Source: Diphasiastrum complanatum (lineage: Eukaryota; Streptophyta; Lycopodiopsida; Lycopodiales; Lycopodiaceae). From it: 64,000 nt of DNA. The notes under the pieces are model-generated. The model saw nothing but the letters and a program-made list of their open reading frames with translations, was not told the DNA's origin and ran no database searches. Location of the stretch: contig CM055100.1 of assembly GCA_029204225.1 (NCBI GenBank), forward strand, positions 14,094,538 through 14,158,537. The letters are read 5' to 3'. Below are positions 35,620 through 48,000 of this stretch, one piece after another. The position numbers were made by a program, and so were the translations under genes. Numbering within the stretch: the first letter of the stretch is position 1; each line of letters starts with the position of its first letter.

Positions 35620-37050
35620 ACACCTTCTACTAACTATGTCTAATCTTGACATGTGTGTGTTGTGATTGATTACACTTCCTCAATTGCTTTTCTAAGCTCG
35701 TTCACTCAGTCTGATCGAATCATGGACGTCTTCGACTCCTTAGAATTCAATCAGACGATGGCTGACTCTAACGCCTAAGGATCTTTCTGCACTACCACAT
35801 TGAATTCTGATTTGAACTTCACTTTCAAAGTGATCAATAGTAATTCCACATACAATTTACCCTCTTCAGTGAACTGTACTCAAATCAAAAAATTTGTTTG
35901 AGTATGAAATTCTTTCATTGGTCCTTAACACATGAGCTATGATCCTATTTGGCATTTTCTATCTCTGACTCCTCGTCGAGATCGTTCTTGCTGATAATTA
36001 GTGGCAGCCCTCATCGAGGGAGTCGTTCCGCATTCTCTCTTCCTCTCCTAACAAACACCATACTATGGGGGTGTGATTTATGTTTTATTATCAGCCTGGT
36101 GTGTTATGTACATTGTTTTTTTATGTTGAAAGGCCCTAGGGACACTAGTCAAGTTCCACAATTCAGACTATGATAGGGGTGTACGTATAGATTTCCTACA
36201 TGATAGTTTTTCTTTAGGTGGTAACATCTTTTACTATTTATGACGGTTTTTTATGTTTTCCCTTTCTTTTTTCTTTTTTGGTTTTAAAAATTATGTGGTT
36301 TTACATGATGCCTTTCTATACCGTGTCAAAAATAATCCAAAAATAGTTTGGATTTTGGGACAAAAACTCGACTAACACATCTACACTTCTGTGAGCTCTT
36401 CCTAGGTGCCTTGAAGGCATGTATGTTTTCTCATTGTCTCAAGATGCAGGCATTATGCATTTTTCATGGCAAGATTTAGACCTTGCGTATAACACAAAAA
36501 CTGATTCTATTTGCAAGCATATCAAACAATGTGAGCATCATTATCATATGCTAGCAGGTAGATATGTGTTAGATCCTAGCTCTATGAATAACACATGCTA
36601 TATCAACATAAAACAAGTTATGATGTTTTCTACATAGTGTATAGTCCTCAATGTATAATTTTGAAGATACTACTATGGTTTCCTAAGAGACGTAGTGCAC
36701 GATAATGTTTGGACATCTACATGCTGCATTTGTAGATGTGTTCTCTATTCTCAAGTCTTGGTGCCATTATGTTTTTCATATAAGTTTGGAGATGCAAATG
36801 AACAAGTACTAGCTGGAGGCATTGTAATCATATGAAAATGCAAAACATTAAAAAGGTTCTATACCAAAAATGACAAAAATACATCTTAGTAGCTGGTGTG
36901 CTTCACGCACCAGGTCCTTTCAAAATATGATGTGTTGATCTTGTCGTTTTTAGAGGCCTAAGCACACAACAAGCTATTTAAAAAATGTCTATTGTGGAGT
37001 CTGATCGTATGAGACAGCCAAAAGCCATACAATAGCAATATTCAAAAAAT
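35620..37050. other. No gene recognised
   Basis: No family signature. The right end probably includes the body of a Gypsy LTR read from 37,409 on the minus strand. Confidence 0.4.
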
Positions 37051-37408
37051 GTTAAAAAAAACTAAAAAGCTATATTTATCATTGTTGAATATGACTTATT
37101 TGGTAGGTCTTTTCATGGAGGACTCGGTCTAGTAATAGGAGGTCTATGACTAATTGATATTGTCCATCCCTCTAGGATCCTCCAATCCTATCAGAAACAA
37201 TTGATCTCCTATTTTTGCATAATAGCAGTCAAAGACCATGCAAGTGCTTCATAAGTCCAATTATAGGTCTAGGCCCTCATAAGATTATTAATTACATTAT
37301 TGGCCAAGCTTGGAATGGCATGGCATAACTAACAACCTTATACATTGGAGTACCAGCTATTCATGTCAGGAATTATTCTGAATCCCACATACTAGACATG
37401 GACGTAAC

Positions 37409-37610
37409 ATTCTTCCCCCCTTAAACTACTTTTGTCCTCAGAAGTGGAAACGAGGGAAGATCCTCATTATGCTTTTAACTTTTTCCCACAAATCATCATC
37501 CTCAATCTAACCCATCTACCTAATCAAGCACTCAGAGATAGAATGATTTCTCAATTGCTTATCTTTGGTTCTGAGTACTCTTTCAGGTTCCAAAGGTACA
37601 TTGAGCGATA
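37409..37610 (-). pseudogene. Ty3/Gypsy chromovirus tail: chromodomain end, polypurine tract, LTR start
   Basis: One minus-strand frame reads PERVLRTKDKQLRNHSISEC, LIR, two TAG codons where Trp is expected, then EDDDLWEKVKSIM and FPRFHF. This is the C-terminal chromodomain of chromoviral integrase (xPExIL..+xKQLRN+xI.E.LIRW). It is followed by TTAAGGGGGGAAGA and TGTTACGTCC, the polypurine tract and LTR start (LTR extends below 37,409; its far end was not found). A related, more decayed stretch lies at 37,780-37,960. Confidence 0.7.
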
Positions 37611-37659
37611 AGTCCTCCAAATGGGTAAAATCCTCAACACATCCAACTGTCATCATCAT

Positions 37660-38040
37660 ATAAACTAAGTCTTAACCAGTTTACATGAAACACATGATGA
37701 GCAGTCGACTTATCCCTAAGATCAAGTTCAAAAACTAACAAACCAATCCTTTAACTTTCACTTTTACCCAAAAAATCAATACCCTTAGTCTGACTTCGAA
37801 GATCAAATAAGTACTTAGAGATGGAACAATTTTCTAATTATTTATCTATGGTCTAAAGTACTATATATGCTTGTAGAAGTACACTAAGCAATGAATTTCC
37901 TATTGGGTCTGATTCTCTCAAAATTAGTAATGTTACCTTTAGGTAAATTCAATTTACATGAACCATTGGGAATCAACTGTTAGATTTCTTATGCTCAGCC
38001 TTAAAACAAATCATTCAAGTAATGAGCATCTTGAAAAACC
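37660..38040. other. Degenerate duplicate of the chromovirus tail region
   Basis: 37,780-37,930 repeats words of 37,520-37,620 (CACTTAGAGATGGAACAATT against CACTCAGAGATAGAATGATT), but no frame survives. Confidence 0.4.
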
Positions 38041-38640
38041 GAAGGCCGACAATATATTTTCGGGCCTTCACATTTTTTCCCTTGAGATTTCTTGTGCCTT
38101 AGAAATCATTTTAAGACACCTTCTCCTTCTTCGCCTTTTTCGCTCCTTAACAAAAAATGCGACACACTGGCCAAGTGGCCAGAATGTCTTAGAAACCATT
38201 CTTAAGGCACCTTTTGCTTTTTCACCTTCTTTGTCTCTTTCCCTTCACGAAAAATACAACACACTGGCCAAGTGGCCAGAATGCCTTAGAAATCATTTTT
38301 AAGGCACCTTTTGCTTTTTCGTCTTCTTTGTCTTTTTCTTTCACGAAAAATGCGACATACTATCCAAGTGGCCAGAATGCCTTAGAAATCATTTTTAAGG
38401 CACCTTTCCCTTTTTTGTCTTTTTTGTTGCCTTTAATCTAAGGCACCTTCGCCTTTTTCACTGCCTTTAGTTTGAGGCACCTTTGTCTTCTTCTCTGCCT
38501 TCAGTGTAAGGCACTTTTTGACTTTTTCGCCTTCTTCGTTGTCTTAAATCTAAGGACGCCTTAGGGATTTACATACTTTTAGTGTAAGGGCACCTTCAGG
38601 CGTTGCAAACCTTCAGTCTAAGGACACCTTTGGGTTTTTT
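38040..38640. repeat. Tandem repeats, about 97-bp unit then shorter units
   Basis: CCAAGTGGCCAGAATG recurs at 38,171, 38,268 and 38,364 with AAAAATGCGACA before it and TTAGAAATCATT..TTAAGGCACC after it. From about 38,410 shorter units of AAGGCACCTT(T/C)GCCTTTTTC continue to 38,640. The strand is strongly pyrimidine-rich. Confidence 0.8.
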
Positions 38641-38839
38641 TCGGCTTCTTTGCATTTTTGCTACATTGGCTGACCGACGTCGCCAACTTATCAGCAAACC
38701 TAAAACAATTGGACAACCAAATATCCCAAAGGCTGGCGGTTACCAACTTTGTACATATGCAAAGACTGGCGTAAATAGCATTAAAGACTTGTAAGACATT
38801 TCGTTCCTCGACACTTGTAAATCTATATATTAGATTCAA

Positions 38840-40640
38840 GCTATGTAAAAATTTTAATTTTGAGTTGATTGAATTTCTCTCTTTTAATCAGAGTTTTTTT
38901 TTTCTGTAGCCAGTGTTATCCCGCTCAGCAAGCTGAAATTATTACTTCAAGCTATTGTACTCACTGTTGATATTTTATCGAAGTGCAATTTTCAATTTTT
39001 GTCTCACGACTGCGTCGTTCATTTGTGCATTCTGTATGAATTTTTTTACTCTTATATTTCTGTTGCTAACTGTTGCATTTCCTTTCCTACACGCCGCTCC
39101 AATCCTCAAGCTTTCGCTGCCGCTCACACACCCCACCATTCTACAACATGGTATCAGAGCAGACATTTCAGTCATCTGCATTTCTAGTGCGGATTATCAG
39201 TCTTGTTTCTATCAAGACATCTTTCTAGCAAACGTGCAGCCAACGATATTCCGACAGTCGATGTTTCTACCAATGATCTCGTTCAACTAAAATGGATCCA
39301 TCATCTAGTTCGTCTCTCATTGACAAAATCGATGGAAATAACTACCATCTCTGGAAATTCAAGATGGTTATACTTCTAGCCAAAGAACTATGGGACATAG
39401 TACATAATTACCCTCAACATCAAGGACATTCAGATTAGCCACATATGTGTTGCTCAGACAGCTAAGGATGCATGGGACATCCTAGCAACTCTCTACGACA
39501 TTAGAGACGTTACATCCAAGCTTCATCTGAGGAAGAAATTCTTCACCCTCAGAATGTCTGACGTAGATAGTGTTTCAAGCCATCTCAACACCTTCAAAAA
39601 TCTTATGGAGCAGATGACTGCAATTGGCTCAGTCATAGAAGATCTAGATTCACTCATGCCTCTATTATCGAGTCTACTTGAAGCCTACGAAAATTGGGTA
39701 ATGACAATTTCTACCCAGGAGCACCTCACTCTATCAAGAGTAATCTCGCTGCTCCTACAAGAGGAGATCAGAAGATCAGCATCCTCCTCAGGCTCAAGAT
39801 CGGATCCTCAAGCTCTGTATTCAAAAAATTAGAAGTTTAGATCCAAGAGATCTACAAAGTCAGGCTCTATTGGCAAGAAGAGCAACATGCAGTCTGGACC
39901 AAATTCTAGTTCACGATCAAATTCAAGTTCTTCATCATTCCAACTAGCACAGAATCTTTTCTGCAGATACTATAAGAGGACTGGCCACAAAATCAAGGAC
40001 TACCAAACTTTGAAGTACAACAATGAAAAGAAGAAGTAGTTCCAACAACAAGCACATAGTGCTACAACCAGTCACTCAAATCAGCAACAACAACAACAAG
40101 AAGATGAAGCAGCTTTTATGACCAAAGTCGAGAACAATAAGATATTGATTCCTGGTATCTAGACTCCGGAGCAACTCAACACATGACCCACCATCGCGAC
40201 TGGTTCAAAGACTACAAGTCATTCACCCACTCTTGAGTTGTGCAACTTGGAGACAACTCATCGCATTCAATTGAAAGTGAAGGAACAGTCAGAGTTGAAT
40301 TCAAAAGAGGTGAAGTCAAGTTGCTATCCAACGTTCTCCACATACCAAATCTGACTAAGAATCTGCTCTCAGTTAGCAGAATCACCGATTCAAGTTGGAG
40401 AGTTGAATTCGATACAGAAGGCTGCACAATTCTTGACAAATCCCGGAAGGTTCTAGCTTGGAAAGAAGAAGCGGCTATCTATACAAATTCAGCCATTGCT
40501 ATTCTTCTAACATTCAAGCTCTTCTCACAACCACTTCTGAATCAACTGATATGTTGTGGCATTTCAGACTTGGCCATCTTAACTACAACAGTATTCAGCA
40601 AATAATGGCTTCACATGACTTCGACTAGGCTTCTTTGATC
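38840..40640 (+). mobile_element. Copia 5' LTR end, primer-binding site and gag to pre-integrase remnant
   Basis: An LTR-like end CTACAACA at 39,141-39,148 is followed at once by TGGTATCAGAGC (initiator-Met tRNA binding site). Gag starts at ATG 39,293 with LIDKIDGNNYHLWKFKM; a further open segment (39,554-39,832) has the UBN2 region ending LLLQEEIRR. The zinc knuckle reads CRYYKRTGHKIKDY: two of the four ligands are now Tyr. The protease stub and pre-integrase region follow (PNLTKNLLSVSRITD, then LDKSRKVLAWKEEA). Stops and frame changes are frequent, and integrase and RT are absent. The left end of the LTR was not determined. Confidence 0.75.
39149..39160 (+). promoter_or_regulatory. Primer-binding site (tRNA-iMet)
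   Basis: TGGTATCAGAGC immediately after the LTR end; standard minus-strand priming site of plant Copia elements. Confidence 0.9.
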
Positions 40641-41228
40641 TCGCTCCAAAAGACCAAAAACCATCCAGGATGTTCAAGTATCCAATGCCAAGCCTACATA
40701 CTCGCAAATATAGCCAATGCATAAAGCCTCAAAGAGATGGCTTACCAATGACCTTATCATTGACATCTTTTACCTTGTGACCGCCATCATTGCATTGCCA
40801 CCAATAACAAGCTAGTATAAATGTTTATCCCTTGCAAGAGCATGTGAAACAACCACAACCACCAAATCTGACAATACCATCGTTGATTCTCACCTTGAGA
40901 TGCCACTCCAAGTGTCCCTAACCTTGGTAGGTTCTAACTTCTAAAAAGTTGAACTAGAAGCCCCATGCCATTCCGCCATATTCACTGGCATAACATGGCA
41001 TAATGCCCAGATCTCACCTGTGATTGGTTTATCTCTCTCAATTCTTGCCAATTAAGAGTTTCACGATGCCTCATTGCAACTTGATCGCATTTACTAGCTT
41101 TCTCCAATGCAATTATACCCTTTTCGCTCTCCCTCACAATATGTTGTGCTTAGGCCCTTCAAAGCTGCTTGAGAACCGCTTTAGAGCTTCTTGGCTGTAG
41201 GCACATGCCTTTTTCCTAACCTGCCCCA
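40641..41228. other. No gene recognised
   Basis: Decayed sequence between the gag remnant and the next LTR copy; probably eroded pol. Confidence 0.4.
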
Positions 41229-42390
41229 TGTTGGATTATTCTCCTTCTTACTAATCAACTAATCGGTTTTAATCCTCATCCATTGTTTGTCCAGTGTGAG
41301 AGATTTCAACTAGTTTAGTCATATTTTGGTAAATTGTCAATAAGAGGCCAAAACTCAATTTAGACTTAGAGATAAACTTTTTGAAGTTATATTAGTTTAA
41401 AATACATTCAATAAACACTTTTTGAAAGTGTGGGAAAGTTGGTAGTCGAGTTTGAGAGAGATTCAAATTTGAACTTTGGGTACATTAAATCTAGACCCAA
41501 AAATAGTAGGGTTTACATTCTAGAGGGAAAGCCAAGTGGCCAAATAGGGTTTGGACACTCTATAAAAGGATGTAACTCATGGAGAGACACATCTTCTCTC
41601 TCCTCTCTCTCATTTCATCATTATACATGGTCCTCTTTGGGTTCTACTACTCATTGGTGCACTATCTTGGTGTTATCTTGCAATCTTGTGTGTAGAATGT
41701 TCATATTTTGTTATTTTTTGTTCCACACGTGTGAAATACAGTATGGAAAGCAAACATATTTTATGTTTTGGTTCATGTTTGATCAGTATCTCTTAGAGTT
41801 TGCATCTCATTTTGTATGTAGATGTTGTTTTTTCTACATTGGCAGGATTGTTGGTTTGCTCCTTATTGTAACCAAAGATCAGGGACATGCATTGGATCTT
41901 GAATGATATGAAATCCTTCACGTCCAGTTCTATGGATTTTTTCATGTTTTTATATAGTTTACAGATTTACAAGTGTTTTTACATAGTCTGCATAAATACA
42001 CGGAGTTTGACAGTCGCATTTTCTCTCTCTACAATCTTGACAGTATTGCCTATCAAAAATTACGAGTAAAATTACAGTGTCATTTTTTTCACAATTTAGT
42101 GACACTGTCGCCTATTAGAAATCCTGTGTAAAAATGCAGTGTCGTCTTTTTTACATTTTTCGCCTATTAGGAATTACAAGTAAATATGCAGAGTCGCATT
42201 TTTTCAAAGTGCCTCAAATGTTAAGGAAATGACTCTAGCAAAGTGTGGGGCTACCTCAAAATGAAGAAAATGAGATTTTAGGACACTGTCGCACTGTCGT
42301 CTTTTTGTGACACTGTCGTCTTTTTGCGACACTGTCGCCTGTGGCAATCTACGTTCATTTCTGCAGAGTGACAGTTTTAGTTCATTTATG
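41229..42390 (+). repeat. Copia LTR copy interrupted by a TIR element
   Basis: 41,229-41,295 and 41,922-42,390 together match the reverse complement of 58,790-59,358: TGTTGGATTATTCTCC start, TTTTAATCCTC(A/G)TCCATTG, then AGTGCCTCAAATGTTAAGGA and AATGAACGTAGATTGCC-type blocks rich in GACACTGTCGC words. The intervening 626 bp are absent from the other copy. Homology stops at 42,386. Confidence 0.8.
41296..41921. mobile_element. 626-bp non-autonomous TIR transposon with 7-bp target duplication
   Basis: The insert starts GTGAGAGATTTCA and ends TGAAATCCTTCAC (TIRs, 11 of 13 match), and is flanked on both sides by GTCCAGT. The uninterrupted LTR copy near 59,280 has a single GTCCAGT followed by TCTGCG, so it is the empty site. 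The duplication length suits hAT-like elements (usually 8 bp), but the family is not certain. It contains an open stretch with no known domain and a CTCTATAAAAGG TATA-like word. Confidence 0.75.
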
Positions 42391-45300
42391 CAGTGTTAGG
42401 GATTTTTCCGACAGGGGATTGGTCCCGTCAGAAAGCCCCATTGAGTGAAAGGGCCCACATTGCCCTTACTCGTTTGACTAGGGTCTATTACTGCTTCCAA
42501 CCCTGGGGTCATCCTAATCACCCTATACTCCCCAATCAATGAGAGTTTTCCAGGCTCTCAAAAGTATGATTGCAGGGAGATCGACTATTGAGTCCTCAAA
42601 GTTCTTCTCAATGTGGTAGAGTGAGAGAATGACTTTCCGTCATTCTATGAGGTCAGTATAATATAAAATTGTCCTTGGAACCAAGTACTAATTGAACCTT
42701 AGATATGGTAAGTAATGGTTTAGAAGAGTACTAAAATAGTTACATCTCTGGTTCGTTTGTAGTCGAGGATAGGTAAAATAAATGGTTTACGAGATCTTAG
42801 GATCTCCCATAGACGTTCAGCACCAAAGATTGACACAATCCGTTAAATGTAAGCAATTTCCCGCCCAATAAGTATTGTAATACTCAAGTACGGTGAATGT
42901 GCATAGGGAATATTTCAACCAAGTGGTAAATTTGGTCTAAATATCTCATAGACAATCTCCCTCCTGAATAAGGGTCTCGTTCATCACACACAATATTTTT
43001 GCTTTGGTTTGTGTTATGATATCTATTGCTTCCCTTTTTTCAGCATGTTATATTCATCGAATGTCATTTACTCAAAAGATATTATGGCAAGCTTAATCTT
43101 GAGTGAAATGTTTTTTTCATTTTCAGCAAACTTTCACCTTTAGAATCTGTTCCATCATAATAGGTGAATGATTGTCAACAAGTATGCAGGAAAAGGTTTT
43201 CGAGGTATTTTTTTTATTATTTCATACATTTATAGTGTGTACAATGTCTAAGATCGTTCGGGAGTCTATGTATAGGATGGAATCAATCACTTCACTCTCA
43301 TATTTTCCAACAAGGGTGTGATTGAATAAGAAAAACTCAAAAACAAAAAGGACAAGATGTTACTTGTATATTCTGACAAGTATCATCAAGTACCCTATGT
43401 GAAAAATATATGGGGTTGATTCCAAGCTATAGGGGATATTCCACCCCGTATAGTCATTTAGATGACCTTCTCTCTATATTCCAAGAGAGTTGGCTTATGT
43501 AGCGTTAATGAAATCATATTTACAACGACAAAGCTTTAAACATAACTGATAGTAACTGTCATTTGTACAACAACAATACCCATCAGAATATACATCACAA
43601 TACTCATGATTGAGTTCGATTTTTCTAGATGAAAGCAAAATTAACTTGAAACTGAAAATTTGTATACCTAGCACACTTTTTTTTTTTCTCTTTTCTCTCT
43701 AATTTTTGCCTACTCGACTCATGTTAATAAATATAGAATGATAAGTAACTAAGAGTCTTTTTTAGAATTCACAAATAATCATAGATGCACATGAGTAGTC
43801 GTAACAAGAAAACTAAAGTCATTATACACATTGACAATCAGATTTCATTCACATAATTCTGGGATACATAGGAGTGAAATACATACCATCAGAATGTTGA
43901 ATCACCAAATGCTTAACCAAATAAATCTCAGTCAAGGGTGTGGTTGCAAAACTGCTATCACTCAGTAGTATGGATAATGGATCACAGGTAGGTGGTCTCC
44001 AACCGTACTACACTTCAGTTCTCCAGACAGAAAGTATCATATGACAGTCTCCTCTGGACTAGTTCTCAATAACTATCCATGTTAAGATGGCAGCGCTTAG
44101 ATCCATGGCTAGTAGACACCATAATTTCGCTCTTGATCAGAATTAGGCATGGAGAAGTGCTTTTCCTTTGCTCAATGATTGGAAACTCAGAGATCAGTCC
44201 TCTACTTAGGAATCATGACAAGCACTCAAAATACGTATACATTCACACGTTATATATGCGGAGGGTTGTGAAAGGATAATAAAATTTCATCAAGATCTCT
44301 ACTCCTTAGCTGCCCTCAAGAAAATAGCCTGTATACTCAGACAACTATGATCTCTCCACAACCTCTCATAGAGCGCTGATCATTGCTCATCTCCCATAAT
44401 TGTTAAAGCTGCGATGGCTCAGTAGCAACAAGAGCTCTAGGTAGCTCAAGGATGGCTTGCTCAATCAGTACTCAGAGTTTGCATCTCATTTCATCTCTCT
44501 AACCTGCGCTCAGTAGATATTGTTCATGCAAAGTGAGTTACTTGACTTGTACTCAGATGATAGTGCCTCCTTTGATTATGATGGAACTGCATTGGAAACC
44601 GGGTAGCGCTTAGAAAAGCGATATAAGAAAACCTTGAAAAAGTGATTAGTACAAGATTGCTCAGTTCTGGAAAGCGATATTCCTTCTCTCTCAATAGTTA
44701 AGAGTTATGATTCCACATTGCTCTTAGAGGCCATCGCTCAAACTCAATACTCGGGTACTTCAGAAATTAAAACTCGTGTATCATCAACAATGCTCACTTT
44801 TGAGGAGGCAATGCTCGTGCACATTGGTTCACTCGAGGTAAAACTACTCAGCTAGAGCTCAGATCACTCAAAAGATTGTTCACGAGGCTTATCGATAGTT
44901 TTATCTACTCTCCATTAGCTGTTGTTGGCAAGTGCTTCAGACAATCTCAAGGTAGGAGTTTCTGCTTCAAGGTAGATATTGACTTTTTCGAACTGCTTGC
45001 TCAATCTAGGTGGTCATAACAGCGATTGAGACCATGGGATATAACGATAGACTCTTCATGCATGAATTTGCAACATTAGTTTCTGCTTTTTGACTTTATT
45101 CTACATTGCTCAATCCCTTCTGAACTGATATATTCTTAGCGTCATTGCTTAGGTATTTGTTTCTTCATAAATGTGCTGGTAGCATGTACTTGTGGCATTG
45201 GAAAGATCTTCATAACCAGAGCTGGAAAGACAACTAAGGCTCACTGGTCGTGATGGCCTCTTGATCAATTGATAATTGGTAGCTACAGCCTTGCTCCCTC

Positions 45301-46927
45301 TCTATTAACACATAGAAGCCAGAAGGCCCACACCTCCAACGGATGCGTGACGGCTTCAAGCGCATGCTAACTGCAAGCTCAGATCCAAGCAAGGCTCCAA
45401 TTTTTTATTGTAATGGAACACGGGCTACTCAAATTGCCTACACACACAAGAAGCTTCTTGGTTAGCTTATTGTAACTCCATCTCCCTGATTCAGCAGCAA
45501 CTCTCCTTTACCCGATTCTCATACTCTTGATTGTAGCAATTCACTCCTTCATCAGTTTTAGCAACGGGCTCCCAAACAGTATCATGTCCTCCTTTTACTC
45601 ACACTCAGAAGGATAACATTTCGAGTTGCAGCTCTCTCTCTATCTCCTACAATAGACTCACAAAATTTTCACTCTTCATTGTCCTCTCACATCTTCTCTT
45701 CTACTCTTCAAAACTTCCCCCCCTTCTTATATACTTTTCCATGTGAAGGATATTTTTGCCTTTTCTTCAAAACTTCCCTTCAAAGTGTTATTTGGCCTTC
45801 CTTTTGGAGTTTCACTTTTTCTTGATGATTCTGGATTTTGAACTTCATTTTCGAAGTTGCCCAATGAGTTTTGAGTATTCAAAAGAATAAAGGTGGGTTT
45901 GCCGATAGCTTTCATTATGAAAACTTCATACAACTTTTCAGGTAGCGCTTTGACACTCAAATTGAAGAATTGCATTGTAAGATTAAGATGAGCGAAGTTT
46001 TCATTGTCGAACTTCATTTGAAAAAATTCTTATGTGAAGCTTGGTCCAATTTTCCTAATACAGTACATACAATAATGTACAATAATCGGCCATAGTAGCC
46101 CGATTTTATCATGAAAATTTTAAAAATTGTCATAATTCAAGTCCGTTTTTTTATGATAAAAAAATCGGCTAACATGGCGATATCCACTGGGGGGGTGTGG
46201 TCCCCACACCAAGGACCCAGAGTCTCTGGTCGTATGCTTGTAGTAAGCTTTTACTTGGACATTCAGCAGCAATCTCCAAGTGGCTTTTTCAGCATTTATA
46301 CCGTGATCCATCAGCTTTTGGATTTGATTTGTTCTTTGAAATCCCTCAATGCACCCACTCTTGGCAATTTTAAAAGTCATGCCCACTATCAGACCCCTAC
46401 ATAAGGTGGCATGGATATGCAATTTAGGAGGTATGGTGTAAGAGCATGGATGCATTCTCTCATAATTGTGTCCAAGCTGTCGATTGTTGTGAATGCATTT
46501 GGTAGACCTTATCGAGAGTATTTGAAGTTTCGTTTCCATAACTTTGACTTCCTGACTTCTTAATTACACAAGACATCTTCCTAGAAGTTGTTTGATTAGA
46601 ATTTTTTTTTTAAAGACTGAAACTACTTTGAGATTTCTAATTCTACTTGACTTCTAAAACGGCTCCGCTTTTTTTTTTTCCAAAATATCATAGAACTAAT
46701 AAAGACGCCCATTCTAAGTTGATCAAGAAAGACTTTGAACATCGCGGAGGTGTGATATACCCAAAGGTAACTCTAACTAATGCATTCAGAACAATTTTTC
46801 CCCCCAAAAATATGATACAAGTAATGATGTATCCAAAACACAACTATGAAACTCTCTTGGTGCCTAGTAGATTCTCACCCAACTCTCACCTCTTTTTTTT
46901 TTTTTACACATTTTCAAATGTCCATCG
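42391..46927. other. 4.5 kb without a recognised gene
   Basis: Both strands show only short open stretches without family signatures. 43,900-45,650 is fairly uniform mixed sequence with recurring GCTCA words. This could be an old LTR-retrotransposon interior, but I cannot show it. Confidence 0.4.
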
Positions 46928-47287
46928 CTACTCGTAAGTCTGTCTGCAAACTTGTGTCCTGGCTAGAGCCTTTTCGATCCTTCCATAGACTAGTGCTTTG
47001 TTGTCGTCGATAAACATAGGGTCAACTCCTTCCAAGAATTGATGTAGGAACATCTCATTCAATGTTTTACGTTCGAGATAAAGCACTAAATCAAATCCTT
47101 CTTCTAGAAGCTCATTGGGGTTACACCATCTTTGTCTTATTTGCAAGTTGGTAGGTCTATTTGATGCCCCCCATGGTAATAATAACCACTCATATAGCCA
47201 TTTCGCATAATGGGCACTTAATCTGATGGTGTCTTCTTTATGATTTCGTGCAATAATGACAAACTTTTGAAGGGTATCACAGGTCAT
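46928..47287 (-). other. Open stretch, unidentified
   Basis: A 119-residue minus-strand frame with helical, charged text (YAKWLYEWLLLPW, YLERKTLNEMFLHQFLEG). It slightly resembles a retrotransposon gag but has no diagnostic motif, and the neighbouring Gypsy pol lies on its upstream side, the wrong order for one element. Confidence 0.25.
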
Positions 47288-48000
47288 CCCATATGGATTG
47301 AAGGATCCTGGTATTATTGGCTATTGTGTTCTTTATCAATGGTTTGTACAAGGTCGTAGTTCATAGTCCTGATAGTTGAGAGGGAACTCCATGGTTGGTA
47401 TATAGAGGAGCAGGAGTCCAGATCTTCAAAACATGCTTCCTCTTCAATTAGTTCTCTCATTTTTGGAGGGTAATTTGGAATATGCCCTCTAGTTGTCCTC
47501 GATTCTTCCCTCTCTCAGGGGCTTTGTTGTGACTGGTACTCATCTAGCTGCCTAGCCAATAAGTGATTATTATACTCTACTAAAGTGGCTTTTGGAGTTA
47601 GGCGAGCTATGGTTTTCTCCTGGCTTTTGATATGCGTGAGATGTCGTGTTTTTTCTTCTTTGAAGCTTCAACATCTCTTTTTCCATCCATCCACAACTTT
47701 TTCTAAGCTGCAGATCTCATTACTTTGACAGATATTGAGATTTTTGCATTTTTGAGTTCTTGCTTCAAGTTGTGGATTTCTTGGACGTGTCGTTCTTGTT
47801 CTTTGGAAAGTATTACAGCCATTGCCTCACTTGATTTCTTAGGTTCTTGATTAACAGACGTCTCATCTCCTCTAGTAGTCATGTCTTGGTGAACAAGATT
47901 TCTCGTGTTGCTTTAGAAGTTGGTTGGAACAATGTAGTGGTCTTAACAACATGTAGTATATTTTTCAATTCAATTTTTTTTTATACATGTGACTGACGGT
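47288..48000. other. No gene recognised
   Basis: Minus-strand text is Lys/Glu-rich in places but full of stops. Confidence 0.4.

Noticed and set aside
38040-38640. Regularly spaced repeats as a CRISPR-like array
   Set aside because: Units are contiguous with no unique spacers, and the genome is a plant's.
41296-41921. 626-bp insert as a solo LTR (starts TGTG, TATA-like word inside)
   Set aside because: TG...CA ends do not give matching 5-bp flanks, whereas GTGAGAGATTTCA TIRs with a 7-bp GTCCAGT duplication fit exactly.
46928-47287. Minus-strand frame as gag of the Gypsy element at 48.6-50.75 kb
   Set aside because: It lies downstream of integrase on that strand, the wrong order, and lacks a zinc knuckle or other gag signature.
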